64,000 nt of DNA from assembly GCF_009917485.1 (NCBI RefSeq), contig NZ_QZDT01000001.1, positions 186,001-250,000 of the forward strand. Reading direction: 5' to 3'. Each line of letters begins with the position of its first letter. The first letter of the stretch is position 1. The position numbers and the translations under genes were made by a program. The notes under the pieces were generated by a model. That model was not told where the DNA came from. It did no database searches and saw only the letters and a program-made list of their open reading frames with translations. Source of the stretch: Parablautia muri. Its GTDB lineage: Bacteria; Bacillota; Clostridia; Lachnospirales; Lachnospiraceae. Positions 22,889 through 33,287 of the stretch are shown here, piece after piece.

Positions 22889-25795
22889 ATGGTTGATGCA
22901 ATGAAGCTATCAGATAAACATATAGAAGTTCCAAGAATGCGTCCCAGGGAATTTATTAAAATAAGGGGAGCAAATGAGCATAATTTAAAAGAGCTGGATG
23001 TGGATATTCCCCGAAATGAGCTAGTGGTGCTTACCGGTCTTTCAGGCTCAGGAAAATCATCACTGGCCTTCGATACAATTTATGCGGAAGGGCAAAGAAG
23101 GTATATGGAATCTTTGTCTTCCTATGCGAGGCAATTCCTGGGGCAAATGGAAAAGCCGAATGTGGAGAAAATAGAAGGACTTTCTCCGGCCATTTCCATA
23201 GACCAGAAGTCCACCAACAGAAATCCACGTTCCACAGTGGGAACGGTGACAGAAATTTACGACCATTTTAGGCTGCTGTATGCCAGAATCGGTATTCCCC
23301 ACTGCCCTGAATGCGGTAAAGAGATTAAGCGGCAAAGTGTAGATCAGATGGTAGACCAGATCATGGAGCTTCCCCAGGGGACAAGGGTACAATTGCTTGC
23401 GCCTGTTGTCAGAGGAAGAAAAGGAGAACATGCCAAGGTATTTGACCGTGCCAAGAGAAGCGGATATGTGAGGGTGCGGGTGGATGGAAACTTATATGAG
23501 CTTACGGAAGAATTTAAGCTGGATAAGAACATTAAGCATAACATTGAAATCGTGGTTGATAGGCTTGTCATTAAGCCGGGTATTGAGAGAAGGCTTACGG
23601 ATTCCATTGAAAATGTGCTTGGATTAGCAGAGGGTTTGCTTATGGTGGATGTTATTGATGGAGAAACCATCAATTTTAGCCAAAGCTTTGCCTGTCCAGA
23701 TTGTGGTGTCAGCATCAGTGAAATCGAACCCAGAAGTTTTTCTTTTAATAACCCTTTTGGGGCATGCCCTGTATGTTTTGGACTGGGCTATAAAATGGAA
23801 TTTGATCCGGAGCTGATGCTTCCTGACAGAACCTTAAGTATCAGTGAAGGAGCTATTCAGGTAATGGGATGGCAGTCAAGCAGCGAACCTGGCAGCTTTA
23901 CCAATGCACTGCTGCAGGCTCTTGCAAAAGAGTATAAATTTAGTTTGGATACGCCTATAGGGGATTTGCCGGAGGATATCTTCCATATGCTGATTCATGG
24001 AACACAGGGCAGAGAAGTGAAGGTTCATTACAAGGGTCAGAGAGGAGAAGGAGTTTATCCGGTTGCATTCGAGGGATTGATTCGGAACATGGAGCGCAAA
24101 TATAGAGAAACAGGTTCCGATATCATCAAACAGGAATACGAAACTTTTATGCGGATTACGCTCTGCAAGGAATGCGGTGGCATGAGATTAAAAAAGGAGT
24201 CTCTGGCTGTAACGGTCTGCAATAAAAATATTTTTGAAATTACATCCATGTCGATTCGCGATCTTTTCCATTTCCTAAAAAACATAGAGCTCTCCAGGCA
24301 GCAACAGTTAATTGGAAAGCAGGTGCTTAAGGAAATTAATGCAAGAGTTGGATTTTTGATAGATGTGGGATTGGAGTATTTGTCGCTGGCAAGAGCTACG
24401 GCCAGTCTCTCAGGAGGAGAGGCGCAGCGTATCCGTCTTGCCACACAGATTGGTTCCGGGCTGGTAGGAGTATGTTATATTTTAGACGAACCTAGTATAG
24501 GACTTCATCAGAAAGATAATGATAAGCTTTTAAATACACTTAAAAATCTTCGCGACCTGGGCAATACGCTTATTGTGGTGGAGCATGACGAGGATACAAT
24601 GCTGGAAGCTGATTATGTGGTGGACATTGGTCCTGGTGCAGGTTCCCATGGTGGTGCTGTGGTGGCCCAAGGTACAGCACAGGAAATTATGAAGGTGGAA
24701 GAATCTGTTACAGGGCAGTATCTAAGCGGCAGAAAGCAGGTTCCGGTGCCGGAAAAGCGGCGTAAGCCCAAAGGATGGCTAAGCGTAACGGGTGCAAGGG
24801 AAAACAACCTAAAAAATATTTCCGTAAAAATTCCACTTGGGATTCTCACCTGCGTAACCGGTGTTTCCGGTTCGGGGAAAAGCTCTCTGGTCAATGAAAT
24901 CTTGTATAAACGTCTTGCCAGAGATTTAAACCGGGCAAGAACCATACCGGGAAAACACAAAAATATTTCCGGTATCAATAAGTTGGACAAGGTGATTGAT
25001 ATTGACCAGTCGCCTATTGGAAGGACGCCCCGCTCTAATCCGGCCACCTATACGGGAGTTTTTGACATGATTAGAGACCTGTTTGCGGGAACGCCGGATG
25101 CGAAAGCAAGAGGTTATAAGAAGGGGAGATTTAGCTTCAATGTAAAGGGTGGACGCTGTGAAGCCTGCGGCGGAGATGGTATTCTCAAGATCGAAATGCA
25201 TTTTTTGCCTGATGTCTATGTTCCCTGTGAGGTTTGCGGCGGTAAGCGTTATAATAGAGAAACCCTGGAGGTAAAATATAAAGGCAAAAACATTTACGAT
25301 GTACTGGATATGACGGTGGAGGAGGCTGTCCCTTTCTTTGAGAACCTGCCTTCCATCCGCCGGAAAATAGAGACGCTTAATGATGTAGGACTTTCCTATG
25401 TAAAGTTGGGACAGCCTTCTACCACCTTATCAGGCGGAGAAGCTCAGAGGATTAAGCTTGCCACAGAGCTCAGCAAGCGCAGTACAGGAAACACAATCTA
25501 TATTCTGGATGAGCCTACAACCGGTCTGCATTTTGCAGATGTGCACAAGCTGGTTGAAATTCTGCACAGGCTTGCAGATGGCGGTAATACGGTGGTGGTG
25601 ATAGAGCATAATCTGGATGTGATTAAGACTGCGGACTATATTATTGACATGGGACCGGACGGTGGAGACAGAGGAGGAGAGGTAGTTGCCTGTGGAACGC
25701 CGGAGGAGGTAGCGGCTCATCCCAGCTCTTATACGGGACAGTATGTGAAAAAAATGTTGAAAAAGTATAAAGAAAACGCAGATAAGTACCGATAA
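22889..25795 (+). CDS. uvrA: excinuclease ABC subunit A
   Basis: Housekeeping damage-recognition ATPase, 968 residues. ATG 22889 lies very close to GGAAAGG, so ATG 22901 ([11 protein letters not shown]) may be the true start. Walker [10 protein letters not shown] near 52, UvrB-binding domain, first zinc finger [34 protein letters not shown]; second half [57 protein letters not shown]. It is the full-length counterpart of the short paralogue at 6727. Terminator follows at 25808. Confidence 0.96.
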   Translation: MVDAMKLSDKHIEVPRMRPREFIKIRGANEHNLKELDVDIPRNELVVLTGLSGSGKSSLAFDTIYAEGQRRYMESLSSYARQFLGQMEKPNVEKIEGLSPAISIDQKSTNRNPRSTVGTVTEIYDHFRLLYARIGIPHCPECGKEIKRQSVDQMVDQIMELPQGTRVQLLAPVVRGRKGEHAKVFDRAKRSGYVRVRVDGNLYELTEEFKLDKNIKHNIEIVVDRLVIKPGIERRLTDSIENVLGLAEGLLMVDVIDGETINFSQSFACPDCGVSISEIEPRSFSFNNPFGACPVCFGLGYKMEFDPELMLPDRTLSISEGAIQVMGWQSSSEPGSFTNALLQALAKEYKFSLDTPIGDLPEDIFHMLIHGTQGREVKVHYKGQRGEGVYPVAFEGLIRNMERKYRETGSDIIKQEYETFMRITLCKECGGMRLKKESLAVTVCNKNIFEITSMSIRDLFHFLKNIELSRQQQLIGKQVLKEINARVGFLIDVGLEYLSLARATASLSGGEAQRIRLATQIGSGLVGVCYILDEPSIGLHQKDNDKLLNTLKNLRDLGNTLIVVEHDEDTMLEADYVVDIGPGAGSHGGAVVAQGTAQEIMKVEESVTGQYLSGRKQVPVPEKRRKPKGWLSVTGARENNLKNISVKIPLGILTCVTGVSGSGKSSLVNEILYKRLARDLNRARTIPGKHKNISGINKLDKVIDIDQSPIGRTPRSNPATYTGVFDMIRDLFAGTPDAKARGYKKGRFSFNVKGGRCEACGGDGILKIEMHFLPDVYVPCEVCGGKRYNRETLEVKYKGKNIYDVLDMTVEEAVPFFENLPSIRRKIETLNDVGLSYVKLGQPSTTLSGGEAQRIKLATELSKRSTGNTIYILDEPTTGLHFADVHKLVEILHRLADGGNTVVVIEHNLDVIKTADYIIDMGPDGGDRGGEVVACGTPEEVAAHPSSYTGQYVKKMLKKYKENADKYR

Positions 25796-25807
25796 ATAAA
25801 TTGAAGC

Positions 25808-25862
25808 ATGGATGCAGTTGAGGAAACGGATGGAACCGTTTTACTTGTTGCATCCATTTTTA
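25808..25862 (+). terminator. terminator after uvrA
   Basis: Outer stem ATGGATGCA/TGCATCCAT (25808-25816 with 25849-25857) with an inner AAACGG/CCGTTT hairpin, then TTTTTAT. Confidence 0.75.
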
Positions 25863-25883
25863 TAAAATTTTTGTGAAACCCCT

Positions 25884-25911
25884 TTGAAAAAATATTACTA
25901 TGGGTTATAAT
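25884..25911 (+). promoter_or_regulatory. promoter upstream of mbl
   Basis: TTGAAA (25884-25889), 16-base spacer, TATAAT (25906-25911); leaves a leader of about 135 bases before the mbl ATG. Confidence 0.6.
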
Positions 25912-26054
25912 AATTTCTATATGCGTCTCGTTATAGATATTATAATTTTGAAATAGTGAGTATAGTCTGTGCTGCTGATAGAGTCAGGATGTATGTGCTG
26001 CTGGCAGGATAGATTTGGAAATATGACGATTGAGCTAAGAAAGGGGCACAAACA

Positions 26055-27047
26055 ATGCAATACACAGATATCGGGATCGATTTGGGAACTGCCAGCATAT
26101 TGGTTTACATTAGAGGGAGAGGCGTTGTGCTGAAAGAACCCTCAGTAGTAGCTTTTGATAGAGATACGAACAGGATTAAGGCTATTGGAGAGGATGCACG
26201 GCTGATGCTTGGAAGAACACCAGGAAATATCGTGGCGGTTCGCCCTTTGCGTCAGGGTGTTATTTCTGATTATAAGGTAACAGAGCAAATGATGAAATAT
26301 TTCATTCAGAAGGCTCTTGGTAAAAAAACTTTCAGAAAACCAAGGATTGCGGTGTGTGTGCCCAGCGGCGTTACAGAGGTAGAGAAGAAAGCGGTTGAAG
26401 ACGCTACGCTTCAGGCGGGAGCTAGAGAAGTTTCTATTATTGAAGAACCCATTGCGGCAGCAATAGGCGCTGGGATTGATATTTCTAAGCCCTGCGGAAA
26501 TATGATTGTGGATATTGGCGGAGGTACTTCCGATATTGCAGTTATCTCATTGGGAGGGACAGTGGTAAGCGCATCCATTAAGATTGCGGGTGATGATTTC
26601 GATGAAGCATTGGTGAGATTCATGCGTAAGAAACATAATCTGCTGATTGGCGAGCGGACAGCGGAGGACATTAAGATCAAGATTGGTTCTGCGTTTAAGC
26701 GTGCAGAGGTGGATTATATGGATGTAAGAGGACGCAACTTGGTTACAGGACTTCCTAAAACCGTGAAGGTTTCCTCTGAGGAAACAGAGGAGGCGCTTAA
26801 GGAAACAACAGCGCAGATAATAGAAACGATTCATAGTGTGCTTGAAAAAACACCGCCGGAACTGGCGGCTGATATTGCGGATAGAGGAATTGTGCTTACA
26901 GGCGGCGGCAGTTTGCTGCGTGGTTTCGAAGATTTGATTTCGGAAAGAACAGGAATTAATACAATGACAGCCGAGGATCCTATGACGGCAGTTGCCATTG
27001 GGACAGGCAAATATGTAGAATTCCTTGCCGGTTACAGAGAAGATTAG
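26055..27047 (+). CDS. mbl: rod shape-determining protein, MreB/Mbl family
   Basis: 330-residue bacterial actin that organises cell-wall synthesis at the inner membrane face. Phosphate 1 loop IGIDLGTAS near 6-14, phosphate 2 DIGGGTSDIAVISLGG near 156-171, adenosine motif GIVLTGGGSLLRGF near 281-294. The order mbl-flhO-flhP matches Bacillus subtilis, which favours Mbl over MreB. AAAGGGGC precedes the ATG. It is not linked to mreC/mreD here. Confidence 0.88.
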   Translation: MQYTDIGIDLGTASILVYIRGRGVVLKEPSVVAFDRDTNRIKAIGEDARLMLGRTPGNIVAVRPLRQGVISDYKVTEQMMKYFIQKALGKKTFRKPRIAVCVPSGVTEVEKKAVEDATLQAGAREVSIIEEPIAAAIGAGIDISKPCGNMIVDIGGGTSDIAVISLGGTVVSASIKIAGDDFDEALVRFMRKKHNLLIGERTAEDIKIKIGSAFKRAEVDYMDVRGRNLVTGLPKTVKVSSEETEEALKETTAQIIETIHSVLEKTPPELAADIADRGIVLTGGGSLLRGFEDLISERTGINTMTAEDPMTAVAIGTGKYVEFLAGYRED

Positions 27048-27076
27048 GTTTATAGATGATTCAATTCATAAGTTTA

Positions 27077-27143
27077 TGCCAGCAATAAATGCTTATATGT
27101 TCTGATACATGTAATTTGCGGATTGCTGGCAAGAATGGGGGAT
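27077..27143 (+). promoter_or_regulatory. hairpin leader of flhO, sharing a 33-base sequence with the rfbD leader
   Basis: Perfect stem TGCCAGCAAT/ATTGCTGGCA (27077-27086 with 27122-27131) enclosing a second hairpin TTATATGT/ACATGTAA, directly before the GGGGGAT ribosome site. The last 33 bases recur with five differences at 42659-42691 before rfbD, with GGCAAGAATGGGGGAT identical in both. Confidence 0.45.
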
Positions 27144-27147
27144 TTTT

Positions 27148-27924
27148 ATGGTAAAAGGACTATACATTGCCTATACAGGTATGGTAAATGAACAGCATAG
27201 GATGGATGTTCTTACGAACAATCTGGCCAATGCGGATACGACAGGTTTTAAGAAAGAGGGGGCTTCCAGTCAATCCTTTGATTCTATTTTAACGTATAAG
27301 ATCAAGGACGTGACGGAAGGCGGCCGCACTACGAAAAGGCTGGGAATGAATCACCCGGGCGTTAAGATTGGCGAGGGCTATACAGATTTTTCCCAAGGCC
27401 CCTTGAAAAATACGGAAAATACCTTTGATCTGGCTTTGAGTGATGCAGGTTTTTTTGCAGTTGAGTTTACCAGCAAAGCCGGTGAAACTTCTGTGAAATA
27501 TACAAGAGACGGCGACTTTACTTTGACTGAGGATGGACATCTGGTTACAAGGGATGGAGATGCAGTACTTGATGAGAATGGTTCTCCTATTGTTATAGAT
27601 CCCCTTCAGAAGGCAGAAATTAACACAAGCGGCGAGATTGTTCAGGACGGCAGGGTAGTAGCGACCATTCAGGTTACCGATTTTGAAGATTATAACTATT
27701 TAGAGCGATATGGGGAAAATTATTTTCAACCTATAGAGGGGGCCGAAGAAAAGGAATCCACAGCAGAGGTTTATTCAGGCTATCTGGAATCCTCCAATAT
27801 ATCAGTGGTGACAGAAATGGTTAATATGATTACGGTTTCCCGTGCATATGAAAGTAACCAAAAAGTGATAACCACTTATGATAGTACATTAGACATTGCA
27901 GCAAATCAGCTTGGTAAGATTTAA
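27148..27924 (+). CDS. flhO: flagellar hook-basal body protein, FlgF/FlgG family (FlhO-like)
   Basis: 258-residue axial (rod) protein exported by the flagellar type III apparatus. N-terminal rod signature LYIAYTGMVNEQHRMDVLTNNLANADTTGFKKE (about 4-37), central D1 domain, and C-terminal NISVVTEMVNMITVSRAYESNQKVI heptad helix (about 215-240), both termini forming the coiled-coil core. Gene order after mbl and before a second FlgG-type gene matches flhO-flhP in Bacillus. No signal peptide, as expected. Confidence 0.85.
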   Translation: MVKGLYIAYTGMVNEQHRMDVLTNNLANADTTGFKKEGASSQSFDSILTYKIKDVTEGGRTTKRLGMNHPGVKIGEGYTDFSQGPLKNTENTFDLALSDAGFFAVEFTSKAGETSVKYTRDGDFTLTEDGHLVTRDGDAVLDENGSPIVIDPLQKAEINTSGEIVQDGRVVATIQVTDFEDYNYLERYGENYFQPIEGAEEKESTAEVYSGYLESSNISVVTEMVNMITVSRAYESNQKVITTYDSTLDIAANQLGKI

Positions 27925-27935
27925 GGAGGCAGTTT

Positions 27936-28754
27936 ATGGTTAGGAGTTTATGGACCGCAGCGACAGGAATGAATGCGCAACAGACAAATGTTGATACGAT
28001 AGCAAACAATCTGGCAAATGTTAATACGGTAGGGTATAAGTCCCAGGTGGCGCAGTTTAAATCTTTGCTTTATCAGACACTACAGACAGCCACCACTACG
28101 GCAAATGGGGACCCAAAACCTACAAGCTCACAGGTAGGATTGGGCGTGAGAAATTCATCTATCAATTCTATTTTTACCCAAGGAAGCTTTTTATCATCCA
28201 ATGGGGACGCATCATTTGCTATTGAGGGAGAGGGATTTTTTGCAATTCAAGGCAGTGATGGAAATACATATTATACGCGCAATGGTGATTTTACCTGGGC
28301 GACCAATGGAACAAATGGATTAATTCTTACCAATCAGGATGGCCTTCCTGTTCTAAGTACTACTGGCAGAACTATTACCTTGAATAACAATTATGTAACC
28401 AGTAGAATTACGATTACCAATGATGGAACAATTTGTTATCCGGATGCCAATAATAATCCTCAGTCATTGAATATGACCATTGGCATGTATCAGTTTAATA
28501 ATCCGGGCGGTCTTGTGAGAAAAGGAAGTACTCTTTGGGAGACTTCCCCGGCCAGCGGTGAGGCTCTTAATGAGGCAACTAACAGAAATGTTGTGAGAAG
28601 TAAGATGGTGCAGGGATATTTGGAAGGTTCTAATGTGCAGGTGGCAGATGAGATGGTAAATCTGATTATAGCCCAACGAGCTTATGAGATGAACTCAAAG
28701 GCAATTACGACCACAGATGAAATGATGCAGACTGCAAATAACTTGAAGCGTTAA
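27936..28754 (+). CDS. flhP: flagellar hook-basal body protein, FlgG family (FlhP-like)
   Basis: 272 residues, starting 12 bases after flhO with AAGGAGG. The N-terminus MVRSLWTAATGMNAQQTNVDTIANNLANVNTVGYKSQVAQF is the flagella basal body rod signature; the C-terminus NVQVADEMVNLIIAQRAYEMNSKAI is the FlgG C-terminal helix. Distal rod component. Together with its neighbours it supports a motile species, although the main fla/che operon lies outside the window. Confidence 0.87.
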   Translation: MVRSLWTAATGMNAQQTNVDTIANNLANVNTVGYKSQVAQFKSLLYQTLQTATTTANGDPKPTSSQVGLGVRNSSINSIFTQGSFLSSNGDASFAIEGEGFFAIQGSDGNTYYTRNGDFTWATNGTNGLILTNQDGLPVLSTTGRTITLNNNYVTSRITITNDGTICYPDANNNPQSLNMTIGMYQFNNPGGLVRKGSTLWETSPASGEALNEATNRNVVRSKMVQGYLEGSNVQVADEMVNLIIAQRAYEMNSKAITTTDEMMQTANNLKR

Positions 28755-28818
28755 CAGGAATGAAGCATAATCCGGATTTGTCGGATTAGGATTTTAAGGT
28801 GTTGGAAGGAGAATGGAT

Positions 28819-29184
28819 ATGGAATTGGGTGGGATTTCTTCAGCGGCATATGCAGATTATATAAAAGACCAGAGTACAACCGCCGGATCACAGCTAAAGG
28901 AGGCGATTAGTGGAACAGACTACTCCCAAGCATCGGATGATGAACTATTGGAGGCCTGTAAACAATTTGAATCCTATTTTTTGGAGCAAGTATTCAAGGA
29001 AATGCAAAAGACGGTAGATTGTTTTAAATCCGATGAGGATAGCGACCCTAATGATAACTTGGTAGATTATTTTCAGGATTCTTCCATTCAGAAATTGGCT
29101 GCCACATCAACAGAGATGCAGGGGTTAGGGCTTGCTCAGATGCTGTATGAACAGATGAAACGTAATTACAATATAGAAACATAA
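28819..29184 (+). CDS. rod-binding protein, FlgJ N-terminal domain only
   Basis: 121 residues from ATG 28819 (GGAAGGAG seven bases before; ATG 28813 is too close). LLEACKQFESYFLEQVFKEMQKTV (near 45-70) and a C-terminal LAATSTEMQGLGLAQMLYEQMKRN are the rod-binding motif of FlgJ. The peptidoglycan hydrolase domain present in gamma-proteobacterial FlgJ is absent, as is usual in Firmicutes. It should cap the growing rod. Completes a flhO-flhP-flgJ unit closed by a strong terminator. Confidence 0.82.
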   Translation: MELGGISSAAYADYIKDQSTTAGSQLKEAISGTDYSQASDDELLEACKQFESYFLEQVFKEMQKTVDCFKSDEDSDPNDNLVDYFQDSSIQKLAATSTEMQGLGLAQMLYEQMKRNYNIET

Positions 29185-29251
29185 ACGTTTCAACCTATTG
29201 CTTTAAAAATTTAACGGGCTAGTATTTTACGAAATATAAAAGAACATAAAG

Positions 29252-29294
29252 GCTGCTGAAATAAAACGGATTACCGTTTTATTTGGCAGCTTTT
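29252..29294 (+). terminator. terminator of the mbl-flhO-flhP-rod protein unit
   Basis: A 16-base stem with one bulge (GCTGC plus an 11-base perfect arm, 29252-29269 with 29274-29290), loop ATTA, then TTTT. Confidence 0.85.
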
Positions 29295-29352
29295 GTTGGC
29301 TTTCGTGAGCAACGAGCCAAGTTGGCGCTGCTAATTGACAGGAGGAATTTCA

Positions 29353-31590
29353 ATGGAAACGGTCACAGGTTATGTAGATCATGTTATTTATCGAAATAAG
29401 GAGAATGGCTATGCAGTGGTAGCGTTGGTATCGGAGGGAGAAGAACTGGTATGCGTGGGTACCTTTCGAGCCGTGGAAGCAGGAGAGACATTGAAAGTAA
29501 GCGGCAGCTTTGTAGAGCATCCTCTGTATGGAAGCCAGCTCAAGGTGGAGAGCAGTGAGGTGATGGAACCAGATGATGCGGTCAGTATGGAACGTTATTT
29601 GGGATCAGGTGCAATTAAAGGCATCGGAGAAGCGATGGCTGCGAGAATTGTAAAAAAGTTTGGCCAGGAAACCTTTAGGATTATAGAGGAAGAACCGGAG
29701 AGACTTGCAGAAATTAAGGGAATTAGTCAGCGCAAAGCACAGGAAATTGCTACACAGATGATTGAAAAAAGAGATATGCGTAAAGCTTTTGTGTTTCTGC
29801 AGAAGTATGGTATTTCTAATACATTGGCAGTTAAAATTTACCATCAATATGGTATGGAGCTATATGGTATTATGGAAGAAAATCCTTATCGGCTTGCAGA
29901 AGACATTGACGGTGTGGGATTTAAAATTGCAGATGAAATTGCAGGTAGAATAGGGATTCATACGGACTCTGATTTTCGAATACGAAGTGGTATTTTGTAT
30001 GTATTGCTGATGGCATCAGCGGATGGACATATTTATTTGCCGGCAGACAATCTGCTGATGCGGACCGCAGAGCTGCTGGGATTGTCACCGGAGGCTATAG
30101 AGCCTCAGTTTGCGAATCTTGCCATGGACAGGAAGCTTGTGATTAAGCTGAAAGAAGAAGAAAAAAGGGTTTATGCATCTACCTATTATTATGCGGAATT
30201 AAGCTGTGCAAGGATGCTCCACGACCTGAATGTTACAGTGGGAGATGAGGCACTTGTAACAGAAGAAAAAAAAGTAAGAGAACTTTTGCGCATCTTGGAG
30301 CAGGAGCAGAGATTAAAGCTGGATGAATTACAGCAAAAAGCTGTGCTTGAAAGTGTTAAGTCAGGTCTTATGGTTTTGTCAGGGGGACCGGGAACAGGGA
30401 AAACAACCACAATTAATACGATTATTCGTTATTTTGAGAAGGAAGGAATGGATATTCTGTTGGCGGCGCCTACAGGCAGGGCGGCTAAGCGGATGACAGA
30501 AGCAACAGGGTATGAGGCTCGTACAATCCACAGGCTTTTGGAGGTAAACGGATCCGTTGAGGAAGAAAAGCGGGGACAGTTTGAGCGCAATGAGGAAAAT
30601 CCTTTGGAAGCGGATGTAATTATCATTGATGAAATGTCTATGGTCGATATTTTCCTGTTTAAGGCACTGCTATGTGCAATCAGTGTGGGTACAAGGCTGA
30701 TTATGGTGGGAGATGTAGACCAGCTACCCAGTGTAGGCCCGGGTCAGGTTTTGCGTGACTTGATAAACAGTAATCGTTTTCCGGTGGTGATGCTTAAGAA
30801 GATTTTCAGACAAGCCGGAGAAAGCGATATCGTGGTAAATGCACATAAAATCAATCATGGAGAGAATATTGCTTTGGACAATAAGAGCCGGGATTTCTTT
30901 TTTTTGGAAAGAGCGGATGTGAATGTGATTTATAAGCATATGATTCAGTTGATTAGGGAGAAGCTTCCGCCCTATGTGGAAGCGGTACCCTATGATATTC
31001 AGGTGCTTACGCCCATGAGAAAAGGAAATTTAGGCGTGGAGGTTTTAAATGGGATTTTGCAGCGTTATTTGAATCCGCCTTCTTTGGAAAAAAAGGAATA
31101 TGCATCAGGAGAAAGGATTTTCAGGGAGGGAGATAAGGTTATGCAGGTTAAAAATAATTATCAACTTCCGTGGGAAATTGTTAGCAAATACGGTATAACC
31201 ATTGATAAGGGAACTGGTGTTTTTAATGGGGATGTAGGGGTAATAAAGGAGATCAATGAAGTGGCCGGACAGCTTACAGTGGAGTATGATGAACATAGGA
31301 GGGTGGATTATGCTTTTGCAGGGCTGGAGGAAATTGAGCTTGCCTATGCAATCACCATTCACAAATCCCAGGGAAGTGAATATCCGGCGGTTATACTGCC
31401 TCTATTGTCCGGGCCTAAAATGCTTTTTAACAGGAATCTTTTGTATACGGCAGTAACACGTGCAAGAAAATGCGTTACGATATTAGGCAGCAGCAGAACC
31501 GTACAGGAGATGATCCAAAATGAAAGGCAGAATAAGCGTTATACCAGCTTATGTGATAGAATAAAAGAAATAAACGGAACGGAGGCTTAA
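29353..31590 (+). CDS. recD2: ATP-dependent RecD-like DNA helicase (RecD2)
   Basis: 745-residue SF1B 5'-3' helicase not attached to RecBC. ATG 29353 follows GGAGG. N-terminal OB-like domain (GYVDHVIYRNKENGYAVVAL), two helix-hairpin-helix stretches (GIGEAMAARIV, GISQRKAQEIA), Walker A GGPGTGKTTT near 345, DEMSMVD near 435, QLPSVGPGQVL near 462, and the UvrD-like C-terminal AYAITIHKSQGSEYPAVI near 675 are all visible. Stop overlaps comF by one base (TAATG). Confidence 0.92.
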   Translation: METVTGYVDHVIYRNKENGYAVVALVSEGEELVCVGTFRAVEAGETLKVSGSFVEHPLYGSQLKVESSEVMEPDDAVSMERYLGSGAIKGIGEAMAARIVKKFGQETFRIIEEEPERLAEIKGISQRKAQEIATQMIEKRDMRKAFVFLQKYGISNTLAVKIYHQYGMELYGIMEENPYRLAEDIDGVGFKIADEIAGRIGIHTDSDFRIRSGILYVLLMASADGHIYLPADNLLMRTAELLGLSPEAIEPQFANLAMDRKLVIKLKEEEKRVYASTYYYAELSCARMLHDLNVTVGDEALVTEEKKVRELLRILEQEQRLKLDELQQKAVLESVKSGLMVLSGGPGTGKTTTINTIIRYFEKEGMDILLAAPTGRAAKRMTEATGYEARTIHRLLEVNGSVEEEKRGQFERNEENPLEADVIIIDEMSMVDIFLFKALLCAISVGTRLIMVGDVDQLPSVGPGQVLRDLINSNRFPVVMLKKIFRQAGESDIVVNAHKINHGENIALDNKSRDFFFLERADVNVIYKHMIQLIREKLPPYVEAVPYDIQVLTPMRKGNLGVEVLNGILQRYLNPPSLEKKEYASGERIFREGDKVMQVKNNYQLPWEIVSKYGITIDKGTGVFNGDVGVIKEINEVAGQLTVEYDEHRRVDYAFAGLEEIELAYAITIHKSQGSEYPAVILPLLSGPKMLFNRNLLYTAVTRARKCVTILGSSRTVQEMIQNERQNKRYTSLCDRIKEINGTEA

Positions 31591-32300
31591 TGGTAGTAGG
31601 AAACAGAATACTAGATTTGATCTTTCCAAAACGATGTGTGGTGTGTGATGAGATTACGGAACAGATGGGAGAATCTGTTTGCGGAAAATGCCGGAAAAAA
31701 ATTATTTATATCAAAGAACCTGTCTGTATGAAGTGCGGCAAACAGTTAAAAAGGGAAGAACAGGAATATTGCAGAGATTGCGAAAAGAGGCGGCACAGCT
31801 ATATACGGGGAACGGCTTTGTATGATTATGGAAGTATGGCAGATTCTATTTTTCGGTTTAAATATGCCGGGAGGATGGAATACGCATCCTTTTATGGAAG
31901 GGATTTATATGAGAAAAAGACAAAATGGCTTTCCATGGTAAGACCAGATGCGTTTTTGCCGGTTCCTGTGCATCCATCCAGAAAACGGAAACGCGGATAT
32001 AATCAGGCGGAGCTGATTGCCAGGGAATTATCAGAGCATTCGGGGATTCCTGTGAATACAACTTTGATGGAAAGGGTTAGAAAAACACAACCTCTTAAGA
32101 ACCAGACCCATGGGGAGCGGCAAAATAATTTGAAAAGGGCTTTTAAAATCCGGCGAAATGATGTAAAATTAAATACGATTGTTATTATAGATGACATATA
32201 CACAACGGGCAGTACGGTTGATTCTATGGCGCAGGTTTTGCGCGAGGTGGGTATAACAGAAATTTATTTTATGGCATTGACAATCGGCAGGGGAATTTAG
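31590..32300 (+). CDS. comF: ComF family protein (phosphoribosyltransferase-like)
   Basis: 236 residues. N-terminal zinc-finger region with CVVC, CGKC, CMKCGK and CRDCEK pairs (about 10-68), then a type I phosphoribosyltransferase fold with VIIDDIYTTGSTV near 194-206. ComF proteins are needed for DNA uptake/recombination during competence and interact with PriA-like helicase machinery; the exact reaction is not established. Pairing with recD2 and yvyF follows common Firmicute order. Confidence 0.87.
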   Translation: MVVGNRILDLIFPKRCVVCDEITEQMGESVCGKCRKKIIYIKEPVCMKCGKQLKREEQEYCRDCEKRRHSYIRGTALYDYGSMADSIFRFKYAGRMEYASFYGRDLYEKKTKWLSMVRPDAFLPVPVHPSRKRKRGYNQAELIARELSEHSGIPVNTTLMERVRKTQPLKNQTHGERQNNLKRAFKIRRNDVKLNTIVIIDDIYTTGSTVDSMAQVLREVGITEIYFMALTIGRGI

Positions 32301-32418
32301 GATTGAAAAATCAGGTTTTTTTTAATTCACAGGTTTGTGCTGGAACCGCAATTTGAGGGTTATTGGAGGCATGGTGATTGGCAATTAGTGTAATAAAAGA
32401 AATACAGGAGGTATAAAT

Positions 32419-32826
32419 ATGAACGTACGTAATTGTAGAAAATGCGGTAGAATATTTAATTATGTAGGGGGACCTCCGGTTTGCCCTAGATGTAGAGAAG
32501 AACAGGAAGTTAAGTTTCAGGATGTAAAGAAATTTATACAGGAAAATCGCGGCGCTGACATTACGGAAGTGGCTGAGGCCTGTGAAGTGGAGATATCCCA
32601 GATTCGCCAGTGGATTCGAGAGGAGCGGCTGCAGTTTGCGGATGATTCGCCCATCAGGATTCCCTGTGAGAGCTGCGGCGCAATGATTCAGTCAGGGCGT
32701 TTTTGCGATAAATGTAAGGCGCAGATGACCCATGAATTTAACCATGCCATAGGCCGGGATAAACCGAAAGAACCGGCGAAAAAGCCGGATTCATCCAAAA
32801 GCCATGAAAAGATGCGTTTCCTTTAA
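32419..32826 (+). CDS. yvyF: flagellar-operon protein YvyF-like (zinc-ribbon and HTH)
   Basis: 135-residue soluble protein beginning MNVRNCRKCGRIFNYVGGPPVCPRCREEQEVKF, a Cys4 ribbon, then a MerR/HTH-like middle (ITEVAEACEVEISQIRQWIREERLQF, about 47-72), a second Cys4 pair (CESCG, CDKCK, about 85-105) and a charged tail. This is the family annotated as flagellar operon protein TIGR03826, usually between comF and flgM. flgM is not next here. Role probably regulatory for flagella; not proved. AGGAGG precedes the ATG. Confidence 0.82.
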   Translation: MNVRNCRKCGRIFNYVGGPPVCPRCREEQEVKFQDVKKFIQENRGADITEVAEACEVEISQIRQWIREERLQFADDSPIRIPCESCGAMIQSGRFCDKCKAQMTHEFNHAIGRDKPKEPAKKPDSSKSHEKMRFL

Positions 32827-32887
32827 TAATATCGAAACGGCCTTTGAAGTGCACTAATACATGGCGGCAGTTGAAAGGTACAAAATT

Positions 32888-33274
32888 ATGATAAATGAAG
32901 AAAAGGTCATCCTTATGACCAAGCTGGCATCCTATGAATCGCAAAGAGGAAAAAAAGATATTGCGATTATTCATTATTTCAGAAATGATTATATTGGATT
33001 CCAGGTATTAAAATCAACGATTGCAGCTACAATTTCGTTTCTTGCGTTGTTTGGAATTTATGTTTTATATCATTTTGAAGAACTGATGCAGGATATTTAT
33101 AAGATGGATCTGCTGGAATTTGGAAAAGACATAGTTATACTGTACCTGTGTGTGGTGGGAGCATACGGAGTTGTTTCTTATATTGTATCTGCCAGCCGAT
33201 ACAACAGGGCAAAAAAAAGTCTGAAAAATTACTACAGCAGCCTGAAAAAATTAGCAGGCATGTATGATAAATAA
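32888..33274 (+). CDS. small membrane protein of unknown function
   Basis: 128 residues from ATG 32888 (GAAAGG nine bases before; an in-frame ATG at 32861 lacks a site). A basic cytoplasmic head (KLASYESQRGKKDIAIIHYFRNDYIGFQVLKS) is followed by two hydrophobic segments (about 43-64 and 84-107) and a basic tail with many Lys/Tyr. No family recognised. It ends where the next membrane protein begins and probably shares a transcript with it and with cdaA. Confidence 0.6.
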   Translation: MINEEKVILMTKLASYESQRGKKDIAIIHYFRNDYIGFQVLKSTIAATISFLALFGIYVLYHFEELMQDIYKMDLLEFGKDIVILYLCVVGAYGVVSYIVSASRYNRAKKSLKNYYSSLKKLAGMYDK

Positions 33275-33287
33275 TGAGGATGACCAT